Notes under the pieces: generated by a model
Told to the model about the DNA's origin: nothing
What the model saw: only the letters and a program-made list of their open reading frames with translations
Databases searched by the model: none
Assembly: GCA_036924085.1 (NCBI GenBank)
Contig: JAVGWX010000006.1
Span: 36,755,533 to 36,819,532, forward strand
Source of the DNA: Ariolimax columbianus
Lineage: Eukaryota; Mollusca; Gastropoda; Stylommatophora; Arionidae
Reading direction: 5' to 3'
Length of the DNA: 64,000 nt
Translations under genes and position numbers: made by a program
Shown here: positions 31,408 to 43,193 of the stretch, in pieces
Position numbering within the stretch: position 1 is the stretch's first letter
Layout of the letters: every line of letters starts with the position of its first letter

Positions 31408-31856
31408 TCTTGTAGAAAGAACATAATTTGCCTTTTTTTATTTTTTTTATTCTTCTTATATGTTTGTCCGTGCAAGTCGGCCTTTCAACATTTTGACCGT
31501 AATAGCTGTGCGTGATCACCATTAAAAATAGCGTAAAACTTGTCGCCTAAAGGACATGTAATCTATAGACTGTAAGATAAAGACGACATAGTACAACAAA
31601 AAGAGACCTCAAGTATATGCATACTCTTAAATACTAACAAGAACTTTGACGCAGCAAAAAAAAATATAAGTGTCGAAGAAATTGATATAACCGACATGTA
31701 AAGTTTGACATTGAGAGTACGAATACATAAATGTCAACCATTAAACAATGAACATTAGCTGTGACTCGGCTAAAAATAATCCCCAATATGCCTTGCGTTT
31801 TATCTTTGTTTTTTAATCATTTTGTGCAGGTTTTTTGGGTGGATGAAAGTGGTAAT

Positions 31857-31875
31857 GGGGGGGGGGGGGGGGGGG
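31857..31875 (+). repeat. Poly-G run, 19 bases
   Basis: Uninterrupted G tract 50 bases before the 100-bp array. Confidence 0.8.
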
Positions 31876-31924
31876 AGAGGTGTTGGGAGGCATATATTGT
31901 AGTTTATGTGGAGGAATCAACTAT

Positions 31925-32835
31925 GAGATATCAATGTGTTTGGGGATGTTTATCAATGGACATACCAGATTCTTCACATCGGGTAACCAGATGTAGTAAC
32001 AAACACAGACATGTGGCAGAGAACAAGATATCAATGTGTTTGGGGATGTTTATCAATGGACATACCAGATTCTTCACATCGAGTAACCAGATGTAGTAAC
32101 AAACACAGACATGTGGCAGAGAACAAGATATCAATGTGTTTGGGGATGTTTATCAATGGACATACCAGATTCTTCACATCGGGTAACCAGATGTAGTAAC
32201 AAACACAGACATGTGGCAGAGAACAAGATATCAATGTGTTTGGGGATGTTTATCAATGGACATACCAGATTCTTCACATCGGGTAACCAGATGTAGTAAC
32301 AAACACAGACATGTGGCAGAGAACAAGATATCAATGTGTTTGGGGATGTTTATCAATGGACATACCAGATTCTTCACATCGGGTAACCAGATGTAGTAAC
32401 AAACACAGACATGTGGCAGAGAACAAGATATCAATGTGTTTGGGGATGTTTATCAATGGACATACCAGATTCTTCACATCGGGTAACCAGATGTAGTAAC
32501 AAACACAGACATGTGGCAGAGAACAAGATATCAATGTGTTTGGAGATGTTTATCAATGGACATACCAGATTCTTCACATCGGGTAACCAGATGTAGTAAC
32601 AAACACAGACATGTGGCAGAGAACAAGATATCAATGTGTTTGGGGATGTTTATCAATGGACATACCAGATTCTTCACATCGGGTAACCAGATGTAGTAAC
32701 AAACACAGACATGTGGCAGAGAACAAGATATCAATGTGTTTGGGGATGTTTATCAATGGACATACCAGATTCTTCACATCGGGTAACCAGATGTAGTAAC
32801 AAACACAGACATGTGGCAGAGAACAAGATATCAAT
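31925..32835 (+). repeat. 100-bp tandem array, about 9.1 copies, nearly identical
   Basis: Exact 100-base period starting AGATATCAATGTGTTTGGGG. Only isolated changes separate copies (near 32082 and 32543). The 60-67 codon frames repeating each 100 bases on both strands are by-products. Confidence 0.92.
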
Positions 32836-32934
32836 CAGTGGGATAAATGTGAAGGTGGTTAGAGAATGACCTAAGGAAATATACTAAGAATATAGCTATA
32901 CATAGATTGGACTGGAATTCCCAATCAGTTTTTT

Positions 32935-33187
32935 ATTTTTTTTTTTTTGCTTAGCTTTTTGCCTTATTTTCTATTCCCCAAGGCGGTGTACGTTGTACGT
33001 TTTTATTGTGTGCCTGTCGACCCAGTGCATTTGACTTCGGCATGCATGTTATGTAAGTCTCTGCTTCCTCCTGCATTTTCTAAGGGTTTGCTTCTCCGGG
33101 GTAACGGTCAGTGATGTGATGGGGATCAAACCCAGCACGTTTGGATTATGAGATTTGTCGCTTAACCACTAGCCCACGCCTTCCCCT
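32935..33187 (-). mobile_element. SINE-B, diverged
   Basis: Minus-strand copy with recognisable head and core, several small deletions. Confidence 0.8.
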
Positions 33188-33216
33188 ATACAATTAGTGC
33201 AGGATTACTTCTTTTT

Positions 33217-33533
33217 CTTCGTCGATCGTTCTCAAATTCGCGCTATCAAGCTCTGAAAGGGGCTTTGCAAGTAGCAGGTTGTAGTCCGGAGAACGGATTG
33301 CGTTGTGACGTAGTTTGCAGTTTGACTGTGATATTCACCTTTCGGTCCGACACATCCGACGTCAGCGGACATTTTTTGGTACCGGGGTATCCTTCCCTAT
33401 ACAATCCCTTCTCCTTAGCCAGTCTGCTATGTTGCAATCTGTTATTCAGGATCACCACGTGGAGGTGTAGTAGGGTATTGGAAGCTCTGGGTAGATGGAC
33501 CTGACGTTAGCAATCAGCTTTGGGTCCCTGGCT
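33217..33533 (-). mobile_element. SINE-A
   Basis: Minus-strand copy lacking the last part of the head. Confidence 0.8.
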
Positions 33534-34079
33534 GTTGTAATATTCTATGCAGGACTAAGGTATTTGGTTTTAGAGATTGTAGCCCAGGGGCATCAGTAAG
33601 GGACCTCGACAAATAAATACATTTATATTTTCTCTAGTTTCATTAAAAAAATGTAGGTTCAAGATATCCCTTGGGGGTCTCACAATATAAGCAGTCCAGA
33701 GGTCTACAGAATCGTAATCTGGCAATGAATACATTGGGAGACATCAGCGTCGAGACCTAAGAAAACCTGGCATTTATCAAATGGAGATTAAGCCAATGCT
33801 GGGAGAATGTCATCAATCTTCTTCTTTTCGCCCTTCTTGTGCCTTTCAGCGTCAGGTTATGAAGAGGTTTCTTGACCTGTCCCTAGTATGTCATTCGTAC
33901 ACGCATATTCTGAGATAATGATGACCAAGGTTATGTGAAGTTTTAACAGGGATGTCAAAGTTAATGATATGAAAGTTAATGCCATCAAATAATTTTCCGA
34001 TGGCCAAGCAATAGTGGGAGAATCAGTATCAACGTGGCAAATTCTGCTTGATAAAATTAAATTAGCCCTGCCAAGGATT

Positions 34080-34762
34080 TGACATGAAAATAAACACATC
34101 GAAGACATAAACTTTGGTAATTTCTAAGCAACGTAAGCACATAAATATATCAATGGATAGAGAAATAATCGAACAAGTACATAAGTTTACACATTTGTCG
34201 CAAACCATAACAAAATATGCCAGCAATGAGAGAGAAATTAAGACACGGAATGCAATGGCAAAAAAGGGCTTCAGAGAAAAACAGAAATTGTTAACCTCAA
34301 AGAATATCAGGATAGAACTGAGGACAAGAATAATCGCCACTCATATATGGCCAATTGCACGGTAGGGAGCTGAAACATGGACTTTGGCAAAAAAGGGTGA
34401 AAAAAGCTTGGAATCGTTTGATTTGTGGTGCTGCCGTAGAATGAAAAGAGCGAGTTGGACAGAAAGAAGATCCAATGACGATGTACGCAATGAAATGGGC
34501 GCACAAAGATAAATATTACATATATAAAAACGTCGGTTGAGTTGGCTGGGTCACAATATGAGACATGAAAGTCTTCTACAGAAGATACTAGAGGGCAAGA
34601 TTCAAGGGAAGAGGGGACCGGGGCGACCAAGACTCACCTTTACATCTCAGGCATGCAGAGACATTAAATTACCAACTTATGCTGCAATGAAGAGAACTGC
34701 AAAGGAAAGGGTCAAATGGAGAGACATATTCAGACAACATAACAACCAGTCTCCGGACTGAT
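34080..34762 (+). mobile_element. RTE-like RT C-terminal fragment
   Basis: Broken + frames encode THLSQTITKYASNEREIKTR, GAETWTLAKKGEKSLESFD, then LSWLGHNMRHESLLQKILEG and KGKRGPGRPR-type sequence ending VKWRDIF. This is the classical end of RTE-like ORFs. Stops at about 34362 and 34510. Confidence 0.75.
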
Positions 34763-35188
34763 CAACCAGATGATTATGATGACAATGGGACTTTTACTGC
34801 TTCTGCTATTTATCTTTTGCGTAGTTGGCCCTTGCCTTTGTATCCATTGATACTATTTAGCATTGCTTTCTGGTGGATACTATCTGGCATGTTACGTGTC
34901 ACAAGGCTGAACTATTTGGTTTGCTGTCTTAATTATCGTGTTGCAAAGCGTTATATTTGTATCCATTGTCACGTGTTTGCACTGTAATGTCGGTGACTTT
35001 TGCCCAATGATTTGACTTGCTTTATTTCATCACTGTCCTCATTATTCTAATTTTGTTAAAGGAAGATAACGGGCAGCGTGAAAACGATAGAGACATATTC
35101 CTCCTGAGTGTCCCCGGCAAAGCCTACTCTAAGATAATGGAGCAATGACTAAAACATATAAACAGTTTCAGAGCAAACCAAAGACTTA

Positions 35189-35545
35189 GCTTCGTTCGTT
35201 CTCAATATCTCGCTACCGAACCCTGAAAGGGCTTAAGTAGCAGAATGTAGTCCAGAGAACGGAATGCGTTGTGTCGTAGTTTACAGATTGACTGCGATAT
35301 TCGCACCTTTCGATCCAACACATCCGACTTCAACAAGAATTTGTTGAGTACCGGGTTAGCATTTCCTCTTGGATCCCTTCTCCTTAGCCAGTCTGCCCTG
35401 CTGCAGCCTGTTATCCAAGATCACCAAGTGGAGGTGTAGAAGAGTCTTGGCAGCTCTGGTTCGCTGGCCCTGACGCTAGCAGTCAGCTATGGGTCACTGA
35501 TTACTGCAGCTCATGCGCTGCTCAGTATCTTTATACAAAACCAAA
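35189..35545 (-). mobile_element. SINE-A, near full length
   Basis: Minus-strand copy, tail at 35189, head ending AAGATACTGAGC near 35537. Confidence 0.85.
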
Positions 35546-36281
35546 GTCTTCAGAACCGTATCTTTACACTCTGGCAAAAAGGCTGAAAAAAGCTCTTGAG
35601 TATGATGATGAAATGCATCAGTTTCTTGAACGAAATTCCCTCAAGTAGCTATGTGGCTGCATGGGTATTTCTTAGTTGACCTGTACTTCTACAAGGGCGA
35701 ATGCCACTGTGAAAATTCCAGCTCTGTGTGAACTGGATGTAGCCGGGAGATGGTATTCCTGCTTTGTGGGGTAGGCTCGAGGAGATTATTACTCCGCTGC
35801 GTTTGGACAACTGCCGCAGAGGATGGTTAGCCGATTTGCGAGTCCATCTTAATACTCAAACACGAGAGCAAAGTAGACCCCTCCAATGCTACTTTTAACA
35901 AACCACCTAACCATGGCCGGCATTATGCCATGTCGCACAGTTAGTCGCCTCCTACGACATGCTCTCTGTGAAGTAGTGGTGTTATCCGTGTCCTTGTCAT
36001 ACACATAACACCGACAGACCACTCGGGAGGAAACCCGTAGTTGTTCTGAATTTATTTAATGTGTTTATTCCCTTAACAAATTACCCGTTCAAGAGATTAT
36101 TCAGACAATTATGTAATGAAAACTTCATTTTTACCCGGTTTGCAGATTAAAAAATGTATAACTTCGCAGAACAGTTCGAAATATGCTTCTGTCGTAAAAA
36201 TTCGTTTGATAACGTTCGAAGCGTTTTATGAAGTGTAGGACGCACCTAAAAATATAATCGATCTTCAACAGCCAATAATGT
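35546..36281. other. Upstream region of the membrane-protein gene
   Basis: Part of 35660-36010 resembles a dispersed sequence (GACCTGTACTTCTACAAGG, also near 19592; TCGCCTCCTACGACATG). No promoter element is clear. Confidence 0.3.
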
Positions 36282-36347
36282 TTGTACATTATTACTGGTG
36301 GTAAGTTAACAAATAAGTTGACATTCACCTCTTGGCTACGCTACATC

Positions 36348-37760
36348 ATGAAGGTTTTCATCTTCAAACATATATTTGCCAGGCGTAGAAGCCTTGTCTA
36401 CCTTGTGCTTCTGCTGTTGTTTGTCGGTTCTTTCATGTACTACGAGTTCATTTCGAATTACCTACAAGTAGCTGTCGCTAGAATGCAGAATAAAAGACAC
36501 GGTGTAATATATTCAAAAAAGGACGCGGCAGATCAAGATCTTCGTCCGAATCTTGACTCATCAGTCTACTCGACATCACAGAGAGACGATGTTAAAGAGA
36601 ATATCGCTAGATTACACACCGAAATTGCAGTAACGACAGACACAGGTTTTCACCAAATGTCGATCACAGAATTTAACCGCATAGAAAGCAAAGGTGTTGA
36701 TATTGAAAATCTAATTGAAGAGATCACGTCCAAAATATTGGAGACAATGAATGAAGCTTCTAAAAACGTTGCAGGTGAGCACTCACAGACATGCAGCCCG
36801 AATGATACCATTGGAAACAGCTGCAAAATCGGCAGGTGCTTACAGATGCAGTTACCTGGCGATCTTCGAGCTCGTGTCAAACAAGTTGTGGCCCCTTCAC
36901 ATCTTCAGATTGACGACAGAATTAGGTCAGTCCTGTCAACTATGGCAGATCAAGTGCCCGGATATTATGACTTCATTTTTGTTTCTGCAGTATCGTACAG
37001 CCACTTTGAGGAAGCCCAGGCTATGTTGTATAATATCCACACACATGTTTTCCCACATCTTACAAATTTCACTTTTATTTATTATAATTTAGGACTCTCC
37101 ACAGAACAACGCACTTTTATGGCTAAAATTTGCAAGTGCCATCTCATTGACTTTCCGTTTGAACTTCTCCCAGAGTTTGTCAGCTTCTTAAAATGCTATG
37201 CCTGGAAACCTTTGATTGTGAATGCACATATTTCTAGAAGCAATCTTCTATTTTGGATTGACGCTTCTGTTAGATTCAAAGAGGACCCGCATAAAACAGT
37301 AGAACTCCTAAACAGAGCTCGTCGGCGCGGAATACAAGTATTTATATCCAAACAAACAATCGCAAAGGTAACCTTACCAAGCTTGTTCCACTTCTTCGGC
37401 GATGAAGCGTGTGTTTATGCTAACTTTTCTGTGATTTTAAGTGGTGTCGTGTTGTTTAGCAATGAAATGTTCGTGAAACGTGCAATTCTTGAACCGTGGG
37501 TAGCCTGTGCTATGAGCACAGAATGTATGTGCCCGAAAAATGTTGATCTGCGCCATGTTAGAGTAACGTGCCATAACGAGACAGATCAATATCATTACGG
37601 AACATGTCATCGATTCGATCAATCAGCTCTTAGTCTTTTATTGGTCAAAATTTATCAAGAAAGGTTAATCAATATTTTAGCCCCGAAAACAGACTATATT
37701 GATATCAAGAGAGCAGACAGAATAGAATATCCTGTTAAAGGTGTTACAATCAATGATTGA
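36348..37760 (+). CDS. Type II membrane protein, DUF1647-like, possibly glycosyltransferase-related
   Basis: 470 codons without an intron. A short basic cytoplasmic end (RRR at 12-14) precedes one hydrophobic helix at about 15-34, then a Ser/Asp-rich stem to about 190. The C-terminal globular domain of some 270 residues contains YDFIFVSAVSYSHFEEAQ, the hydrophobic LLFWIDASVRF with an Asp, several cysteines and CHRFDQSALSLLL near the end. The 'FVSA..HF.E.Q', 'W.DAS' and 'C.RFDQSAL' pattern resembles the invertebrate DUF1647-type secretory proteins, thought by topology and motif to be Golgi glycosyltransferase-like. N-glycosylation sequons fit a lumenal domain. An in-frame ATG at 36282 adds 22 residues; 36348 is preferred because it directly precedes the anchor. 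Function is unknown. Confidence 0.8.
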   Translation: MKVFIFKHIFARRRSLVYLVLLLLFVGSFMYYEFISNYLQVAVARMQNKRHGVIYSKKDAADQDLRPNLDSSVYSTSQRDDVKENIARLHTEIAVTTDTGFHQMSITEFNRIESKGVDIENLIEEITSKILETMNEASKNVAGEHSQTCSPNDTIGNSCKIGRCLQMQLPGDLRARVKQVVAPSHLQIDDRIRSVLSTMADQVPGYYDFIFVSAVSYSHFEEAQAMLYNIHTHVFPHLTNFTFIYYNLGLSTEQRTFMAKICKCHLIDFPFELLPEFVSFLKCYAWKPLIVNAHISRSNLLFWIDASVRFKEDPHKTVELLNRARRRGIQVFISKQTIAKVTLPSLFHFFGDEACVYANFSVILSGVVLFSNEMFVKRAILEPWVACAMSTECMCPKNVDLRHVRVTCHNETDQYHYGTCHRFDQSALSLLLVKIYQERLINILAPKTDYIDIKRADRIEYPVKGVTIND

Positions 37761-37830
37761 TTAATTAAATATGTTTCTTGTTCTGGACCGTCGCCATTTT
37801 GCTTAACAGCTACATCACTTTAGTAAGTTG

Positions 37831-38110
37831 ACTCTTGTGCGCCCTGAAAATGGCGCTTAGTGGCGGGCTTTCATAGCTTTCCTCACATACTGAGCATGCT
37901 AATGAAGGTAGGCAGGGGACATCCGGGCGGCTGTGCTAATATTGGCTTCAACTGTATTCCGCTCACTACTACAGGGATCACGTCGATTCCTCACCTCATT
38001 AGCCACAATGCAATGAAAATGCATGGAAGTGAGGAGTAGGTCTTGGTTAGTATATTTCGCCTAACCCTGACTAACATTGTTCGATCAGTATGTTGGCCTG
38101 ACTCAAAATA
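37831..38110 (+). repeat. Dispersed family C copy
   Basis: Shares CTCTTGTGCGCCCTGAAAA, GGCGGG..TCATAGCTTTCC and TTAGTATATTT..GCCTAACC with 38885-39130 and 43600-43860. Confidence 0.65.
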
Positions 38111-38139
38111 TGTATACTTGCCGCAGGGTCATTGAAATT

Positions 38140-38480
38140 AGGTCTGAGGATACACAGAAAAAAAACACAGATTAGAAAAATAAAAGCACTTAGTAACGAC
38201 AATCAAATTTACTGTACGGGAAATACTACTACATCTTGGTAATAATGTAGACAAGGTCGGAAGTACTGATAGAGATTTCAAATTAAGAATACTAAAGGCG
38301 ATAGGGGCTTTTATTGCGTATGGCAGTTTGCGGAAATCAAAAGAAATTTAGCCCGTCCCAAAAATATGGATCTTCAACTCCAATGTTAAGTCCGTTCTGT
38401 TATGCGGCTCTGTGTTGTGGAGAACAAAGAAAAGTACAACTAAAAAGGACCAGGCTTCCATCATTGCTCCGAATTGAGAG
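38140..38480 (+). mobile_element. Non-LTR RT C-terminal fragment
   Basis: + frames contain DKVGSTDRDFKLRILKA and WIFNSNVKSVLLCGSVLWRT, the well-conserved region after the RT palm in RTE-like elements. Broken. Confidence 0.6.
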
Positions 38481-38489
38481 AATCACGTG

Positions 38490-38850
38490 GGATGGCTTGG
38501 CTTCGTTCGCTCTCAATCTCCCGCTACCAAACCATAAAAGGGCTTAAGTAGCAGAATGTAGTCCATAGAACAAAATGCGTTGTATGGTAGTTCACAGCTT
38601 GACTGCGATATGTGCACCTTTCGGTCCAACACATCCGACTTCAGCAAACATTTTTTTAGTACCGGGTTAGCAATCTCTCTTCGATCCCTTCTCCTTAGCC
38701 AGTCTGCCCTGCTGCAGCCTGTTAACCGGGATCACCGAGTGGAGCTGTAGAATGGTCTTGGCAGCTCTGGTTCACTGGCCCTGAAGCTAGCAGTCAGCTA
38801 TGGGTCGCTGACCACTGCAGCTCATGCGCTGCTCAGCATATTGATCCTAA
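38490..38850 (-). mobile_element. SINE-A, near full length
   Basis: Minus-strand copy from GGCTTGGCTTCGTTCG to the head near 38848. Confidence 0.85.
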
Positions 38851-38884
38851 CGTGGGATTGTTGTTTATTGTTGAATGCCCACAA

Positions 38885-39280
38885 TGAATAGGATTACTCT
38901 TTTGTGCGCCCTGAAAAGGACATTAAGTGGCGGGTTATCGTAGCTTTCTGCACATCCCGATGAAGGTTGACCGAGATCGTCCAGGTGGTTCTGCTATGCT
39001 TGACTTTATCTGCGTGACGTTCACTACTTCGAAAATCCCGTCGATCCCTCAATTCGTTAGCCAGGCTGCCATGAAAATAATCCGTTTCCAGGGAGGGCTA
39101 CGAGGAAGCCGAGGTTAGGGTCTTGGTGTGTATATTTTGCCCGACCCACGCAGATGAGGCCAAGCATAGCACAACCGTCTGGTCTATCTTCATCAGCACT
39201 CTCGGGATATAATGAATGCTACAATAACCCGCCACTAAACATCATTTTCAGAACGCACAAAAGAGTAATCATATTCGTTG
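38885..39280. mobile_element. Family C fold-back element with about 134-bp inverted arms
   Basis: Arms 38885-39018 and 39147-39280 are diverged reverse complements (GGATTACTCTTTTGTGCG ... CGCACAAAAGAGTAATC) around a 128-bp spacer. No ORF. Looks like a non-autonomous fold-back DNA element. Confidence 0.65.
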
Positions 39281-39544
39281 TAGGAATTCAACAACTTCAG
39301 GTTCGTTGACTATTGATCCAGCAGCCAGTGGGCTCATGCCCTTTCGTCCAATGCCATATAGTGATATCTGCAAGCTGTTTAGTTCCGTAAAAAGTGCTTT
39401 ATTTGTCTTGTCTCGGAGGAAGAAGCTCTTTAGGGATGTGTGCACAGTCATCACTCTGGAGAATGTTCTGTTCAAGTGACTAAAGTGTTTATGTGTTGAG
39501 TGCAATGGCGGAAAATGATGCTTAGGTCTCTCTTTCTCAGAAGG

Positions 39545-40230
39545 TTTATAACCTGTTTATAAACATAAATAAAACAAAGATAATGACCACCGACAAACCA
39601 CAATGTCACCAACAAATTGACAGTGGGCGGTGAGGAAATAGATCAGGTCACACATTTTCAATATCTGGGCTCCAGAATTGACAAAAATAGCGACTGCTCG
39701 AAAGAAATCAGAAAAAGACTAGCCATGCAATACAGAGACTGAACAAATTATCGCAGAGCGCCAACAAAATGATCAAAGTAAAAGTCTTGTGAGCCTGTGT
39801 TTTTTCCTGTTGCAGCTTATGGCTGCGAATCATGGACGATTACCAAAACTTATAGACAAGGAATCGAATCCTTCGAGTCAAAATGTTAGAGAAAGATCCT
39901 CAAAATACTCTGGACAGAGAAAATAACAAATGTAGACATTCGGCAAGTGTTGAGCATAGAGGAGAACTGATTGTTTAATTCCATTTTGGCTAGAAAATGC
40001 AAATACTTTGATCACATCAAGAGACACAACGGTCTTGAGAGAATGGTAATGGAAGGTATGGTGCCAGGCAAAAGAGGAACGGGTAGACCAAGAATACGAT
40101 GGCACCAAGATATCCAAGAATGCCTGGGTATGACTATGGCGGAGGCTGGTGTTTTGACAAGGGAACGAGTTTCTTTCAGACAGACTGGGATCGGAGCGAC
40201 GTTCTATAAAGGACATGCTACATGATGATT
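39545..40230 (+). mobile_element. RTE-like RT fragment, decayed
   Basis: Near the reverse complement of 46395-47200. Encodes broken INKTKIMTTDKPQ, AIQRLNKLSQSANKMIKVKV, and GKRGTGRPRIRWHQDIQECLG near 40070-40130. Confidence 0.75.
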
Positions 40231-40339
40231 AACGATGTCTTTGGGATGATCATATGTTTGTAGATTTCTCTCCCGGTATTTCTAATCTATTCAGCCGGAT
40301 ATCATGTTTCACAGTATTCAGGACCATAGTTGTTTGACT

Positions 40340-40560
40340 GTCTGTATGGTTGTACCATCGTTCTTGGCCCCCTTCTCAGCCAGTCTTGTCTGCCTTATCA
40401 TTGTCAGGTGTATTTAAGTGACCATGGATCCACTGCATAACTACTCTGACCATGGAATTCGAGAAGTATTTCAGTATACAAGAGCTAAGGTGAACCACAA
40501 CAATTGAAATGAAGTTAATAACAAAAATTCTACACTTTCTGCTTCTTCTGCGTTTGTCGT
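40340..40560 (-). mobile_element. LINE RNase H fragment
   Basis: Minus strand gives VVMQWIHGHLNTPDNDKADK, similar to the fragment near 20280. Confidence 0.5.
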
Positions 40561-40623
40561 ACCTTTCAGTTCTGGACCCTCAGACCGTGCACATAGATTT
40601 CAACTGATTTTTGAAATTTTTTT

Positions 40624-40625
<2 letters not shown>

Positions 40626-40658
<33 letters not shown>
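40626..40658 (+). repeat. Poly-G run, about 33 bases
   Basis: A run of Ts followed by an uninterrupted G tract. Exact length may be unreliable. Confidence 0.8.
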
Positions 40659-40660
<2 letters not shown>

Positions 40661-41122
40661 ATAAACGGGAGTGGATTCGATGAGCGTTCAACAATTCTGT
40701 CCAAATGTTACCATAACATGCGCAATACATGACCTCTCACGGCAAATTTCCGTATGGCCTTCACGTGAAGGTAGATGTTCTTACTAACAGAGCTGTGAGT
40801 GTCTGTTGTTATAAAATGAGACTGCGCTGCTAAAATGAAGACTGTAAGCCACGGGTGGCAGTTTATTTATGAGAAGGAAGACTTGGACTATTCCCGTTGT
40901 GTGACATTGTGCATGGTGAGTACACAGTATTGCACTGGTCTGGGGCCAAGGATGCAACAGTGAATGAGTTGAATGAATTCAGCGACTCACATCACCAGTG
41001 AACCTGAGGTGAACCAAGACACCATTCCATCTCAAGGTGGTGGACCTAAAAACAGATTGCACTAGTGTAGTCTGGCTAAGATAATAGGGATCGCAGCGGG
41101 AAGGCAAACCCAATACCCAACA

Positions 41123-42428
41123 TCTCTGCCATTCAAGAAAGCTTTCCAAATATGCATGTCTAAATCGTTATGCTCTGACCCAGGGCTCTCTGGGTGAATC
41201 ACAGCCATCTCACAGCTCTACTCTCGAGCCATTGGATACAGGTTGCTACCTCAGACCAAATGTCTTCTTTGATGTTCATACTGAAAAGGACATATTCTTC
41301 TTCTTCATACTCTGTCAGATGTCAACTTGAAATTGTTCGAAGAAAGCAGTTGTGATCCTGAGGCTGTCGACACTGCCACAGAGCTTGTCTAGTGTTGGCA
41401 CTGGTGATGGCCATATATGCTTTCTCTGGTCCTCGTATGTCGGGCAATTTTGCAACAGATGTTCAGCGGTCATTTTCCCTGTACCACATGTGCATTCGTC
41501 AGTGCCACCTATCTTCAGTTTATTGAATAGATGGTACATCAATCTGAAAGCCGCAAACATCACAGCCATGCTGAATATGTCCTTTTCGCGGAGGCAGAGG
41601 CTGCAGTAGAAGCAATGCTGACAGGCGAAAGCAATGAAAGCCAGATAGTCCTGTTTACAGATGCCCTGTCCGTGGTTACAGCACTAAAAAGCCAAAAAAA
41701 TAAGAACTTAATGATTTAAGAACAGTACTCTGTCAACGATGCTAGCAGCCCGCACCAAAAAGAGTAGTGGTACAGTGGGTTCCATGCCACTGTAACATTC
41801 AAGGCAACGAGGAGGCAGACAGACTGGCAAAAGAAGGTGCAAGACTACAAACAAACAGATTCTAGTGGGACCTACGAAGAGTCAAAAAGGCTTATTAGGG
41901 CCAGATACTTGGCCAAATGGGAAACAGAACATACTGGCTACACAAAAAATGATGCCTATTACCAGTTGAACAGAAGAGAGCAGGTCGTGGTCTTCAGACT
42001 CCGCACAGGCCACAACAGACTGATGTACCATCTATTCAATAAACTGAAGATAGGTGGCACTGACGAATGCACATGTGGTACAGGGAAAATGACCGCTGAA
42101 CATCTGTTGCAAAATTGCTCGACATACGAGGACCAGAGAAAGCATATATGGCCATCACCAGTGCCAACACTAGACAAGCTCTGTGGCGGTGTCGACAGCC
42201 CCAGGATCACAACTGCTTTCTTCGAACAATTTCAAGTTGACATCTGACAGAGTACGAAGAAGAAGAATATGTCCTTTTCAGTATGAACATCAAAGAAGAC
42301 ATTTGGTCTGAGGTAGCAACCTGTATCCAATGGCTCGAGAGTAGAGCTGTGATTCACCCAGAGAGCCCTGGGTCAGAGCATAACGATTTAGACATGCATA
42401 TTTGGAAAGCTTTCTTGAATGGCAGAGA
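41123..42428. repeat. Large imperfect palindrome, arms about 410 bp
   Basis: Left arm 41123-41541 and right arm 42021-42428 are nearly identical reverse complements; one 10-base insertion (CATCTCACAG near 41206) is the main difference. Each arm contains the last 230 bases of an I-group LINE plus about 170 bases of its 3' flank. Confidence 0.85.
41573..42279 (+). mobile_element. I-group LINE 3' fragment with 15-bp target duplication
   Basis: GAATATGTCCTTTTC occurs at 41573-41587 and 42265-42279. Between them lie an RNase H C-terminal half (LLTDALSVV-like; [20 protein letters not shown]) and the family 3' end GAGTACGAAGAAGAA. One frameshift near 41845. Confidence 0.82.
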
Positions 42429-42639
42429 ATACACCATTTGGCACTCCGTTCTACTCCAGCAAGTTCAAGATTGAAGACCTCCCAACTACAAGCATAGACA
42501 AGATCAAATGTCAGAGTGAAGGGATGGAGCTCTTGGCTAAATATGCTGCAGAGGCAGAAACGCCACATGAAAACTAATAGGATGCCAAGTACAATGAACC
42601 CTTCTTCAAACGAGGTTGCAAGTTGCCTCAGTAAATAAT

Positions 42640-42842
42640 GTCCATGCAAAGCAGTGACACACAGGCTGCTGGAAAGACGTCTACTACTGGGAACATAAAC
42701 ATAATACAGCTAAACATTGCAGGCATACAAAACAAAATGAACTGTTCACAAAGGCATGAACGAAACACGCAAGTCCACATAGTCGTACTCCAGGAAACAG
42801 TTTCAACCAAAAGACCCAGCAGCCAACCGGCTGTACAAATGT
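42640..42842 (+). mobile_element. LINE endonuclease N-terminal fragment
   Basis: Encodes NINIIQLNIAGIQNKMN and HIVVLQETV, the start of an APE-type endonuclease with its metal-binding Asn and Glu. Cut short by a stop at 42842. Confidence 0.6.
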
Positions 42843-42929
42843 GAATGCAAGAACTGTTATGGGCTTATGGCATCAGAAATTACATTGAAGCACGAAACAT
42901 CGCTAGTACATTATTTTGTGGTGTCCTCT

Positions 42930-43132
42930 TTATTTCTGTATTCCTCAAGGCTGTGTGCGTTGCACTATGTTTTTATTTTATTCCTGTCAGCCCAGTTCAT
43001 CCGACTCCGGTATTCATTTTATGTAAGGGTCGGCTTCCTCTTGCATAATGGCCGGTGCTGTGGTAGGGAGCGAACCCAGCACCTTCGGATTATGAACCGT
43101 GTCACTTAACCACTAACCCAAGCCGTGCCCGT
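42930..43132 (-). mobile_element. SINE-B with internal deletion
   Basis: Minus-strand copy whose AAATGCAGGAGG-to-GGTAACGG section is deleted. Confidence 0.8.
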
Positions 43133-43193
43133 ACTGACATGCAGAAAGCCATTTGATGGATCAATTTTAACATCAAATTTGAATACATAAATT

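Noticed and set aside
31761..32834. Series of 61-67 codon frames every 100 bases on both strands
   Set aside because: By-product of the 100-bp satellite; the unit contains stops and the frames never join.
31925..32835. CRISPR array
   Set aside because: Units are contiguous whole repeats with no variable spacers, in a eukaryotic genome.
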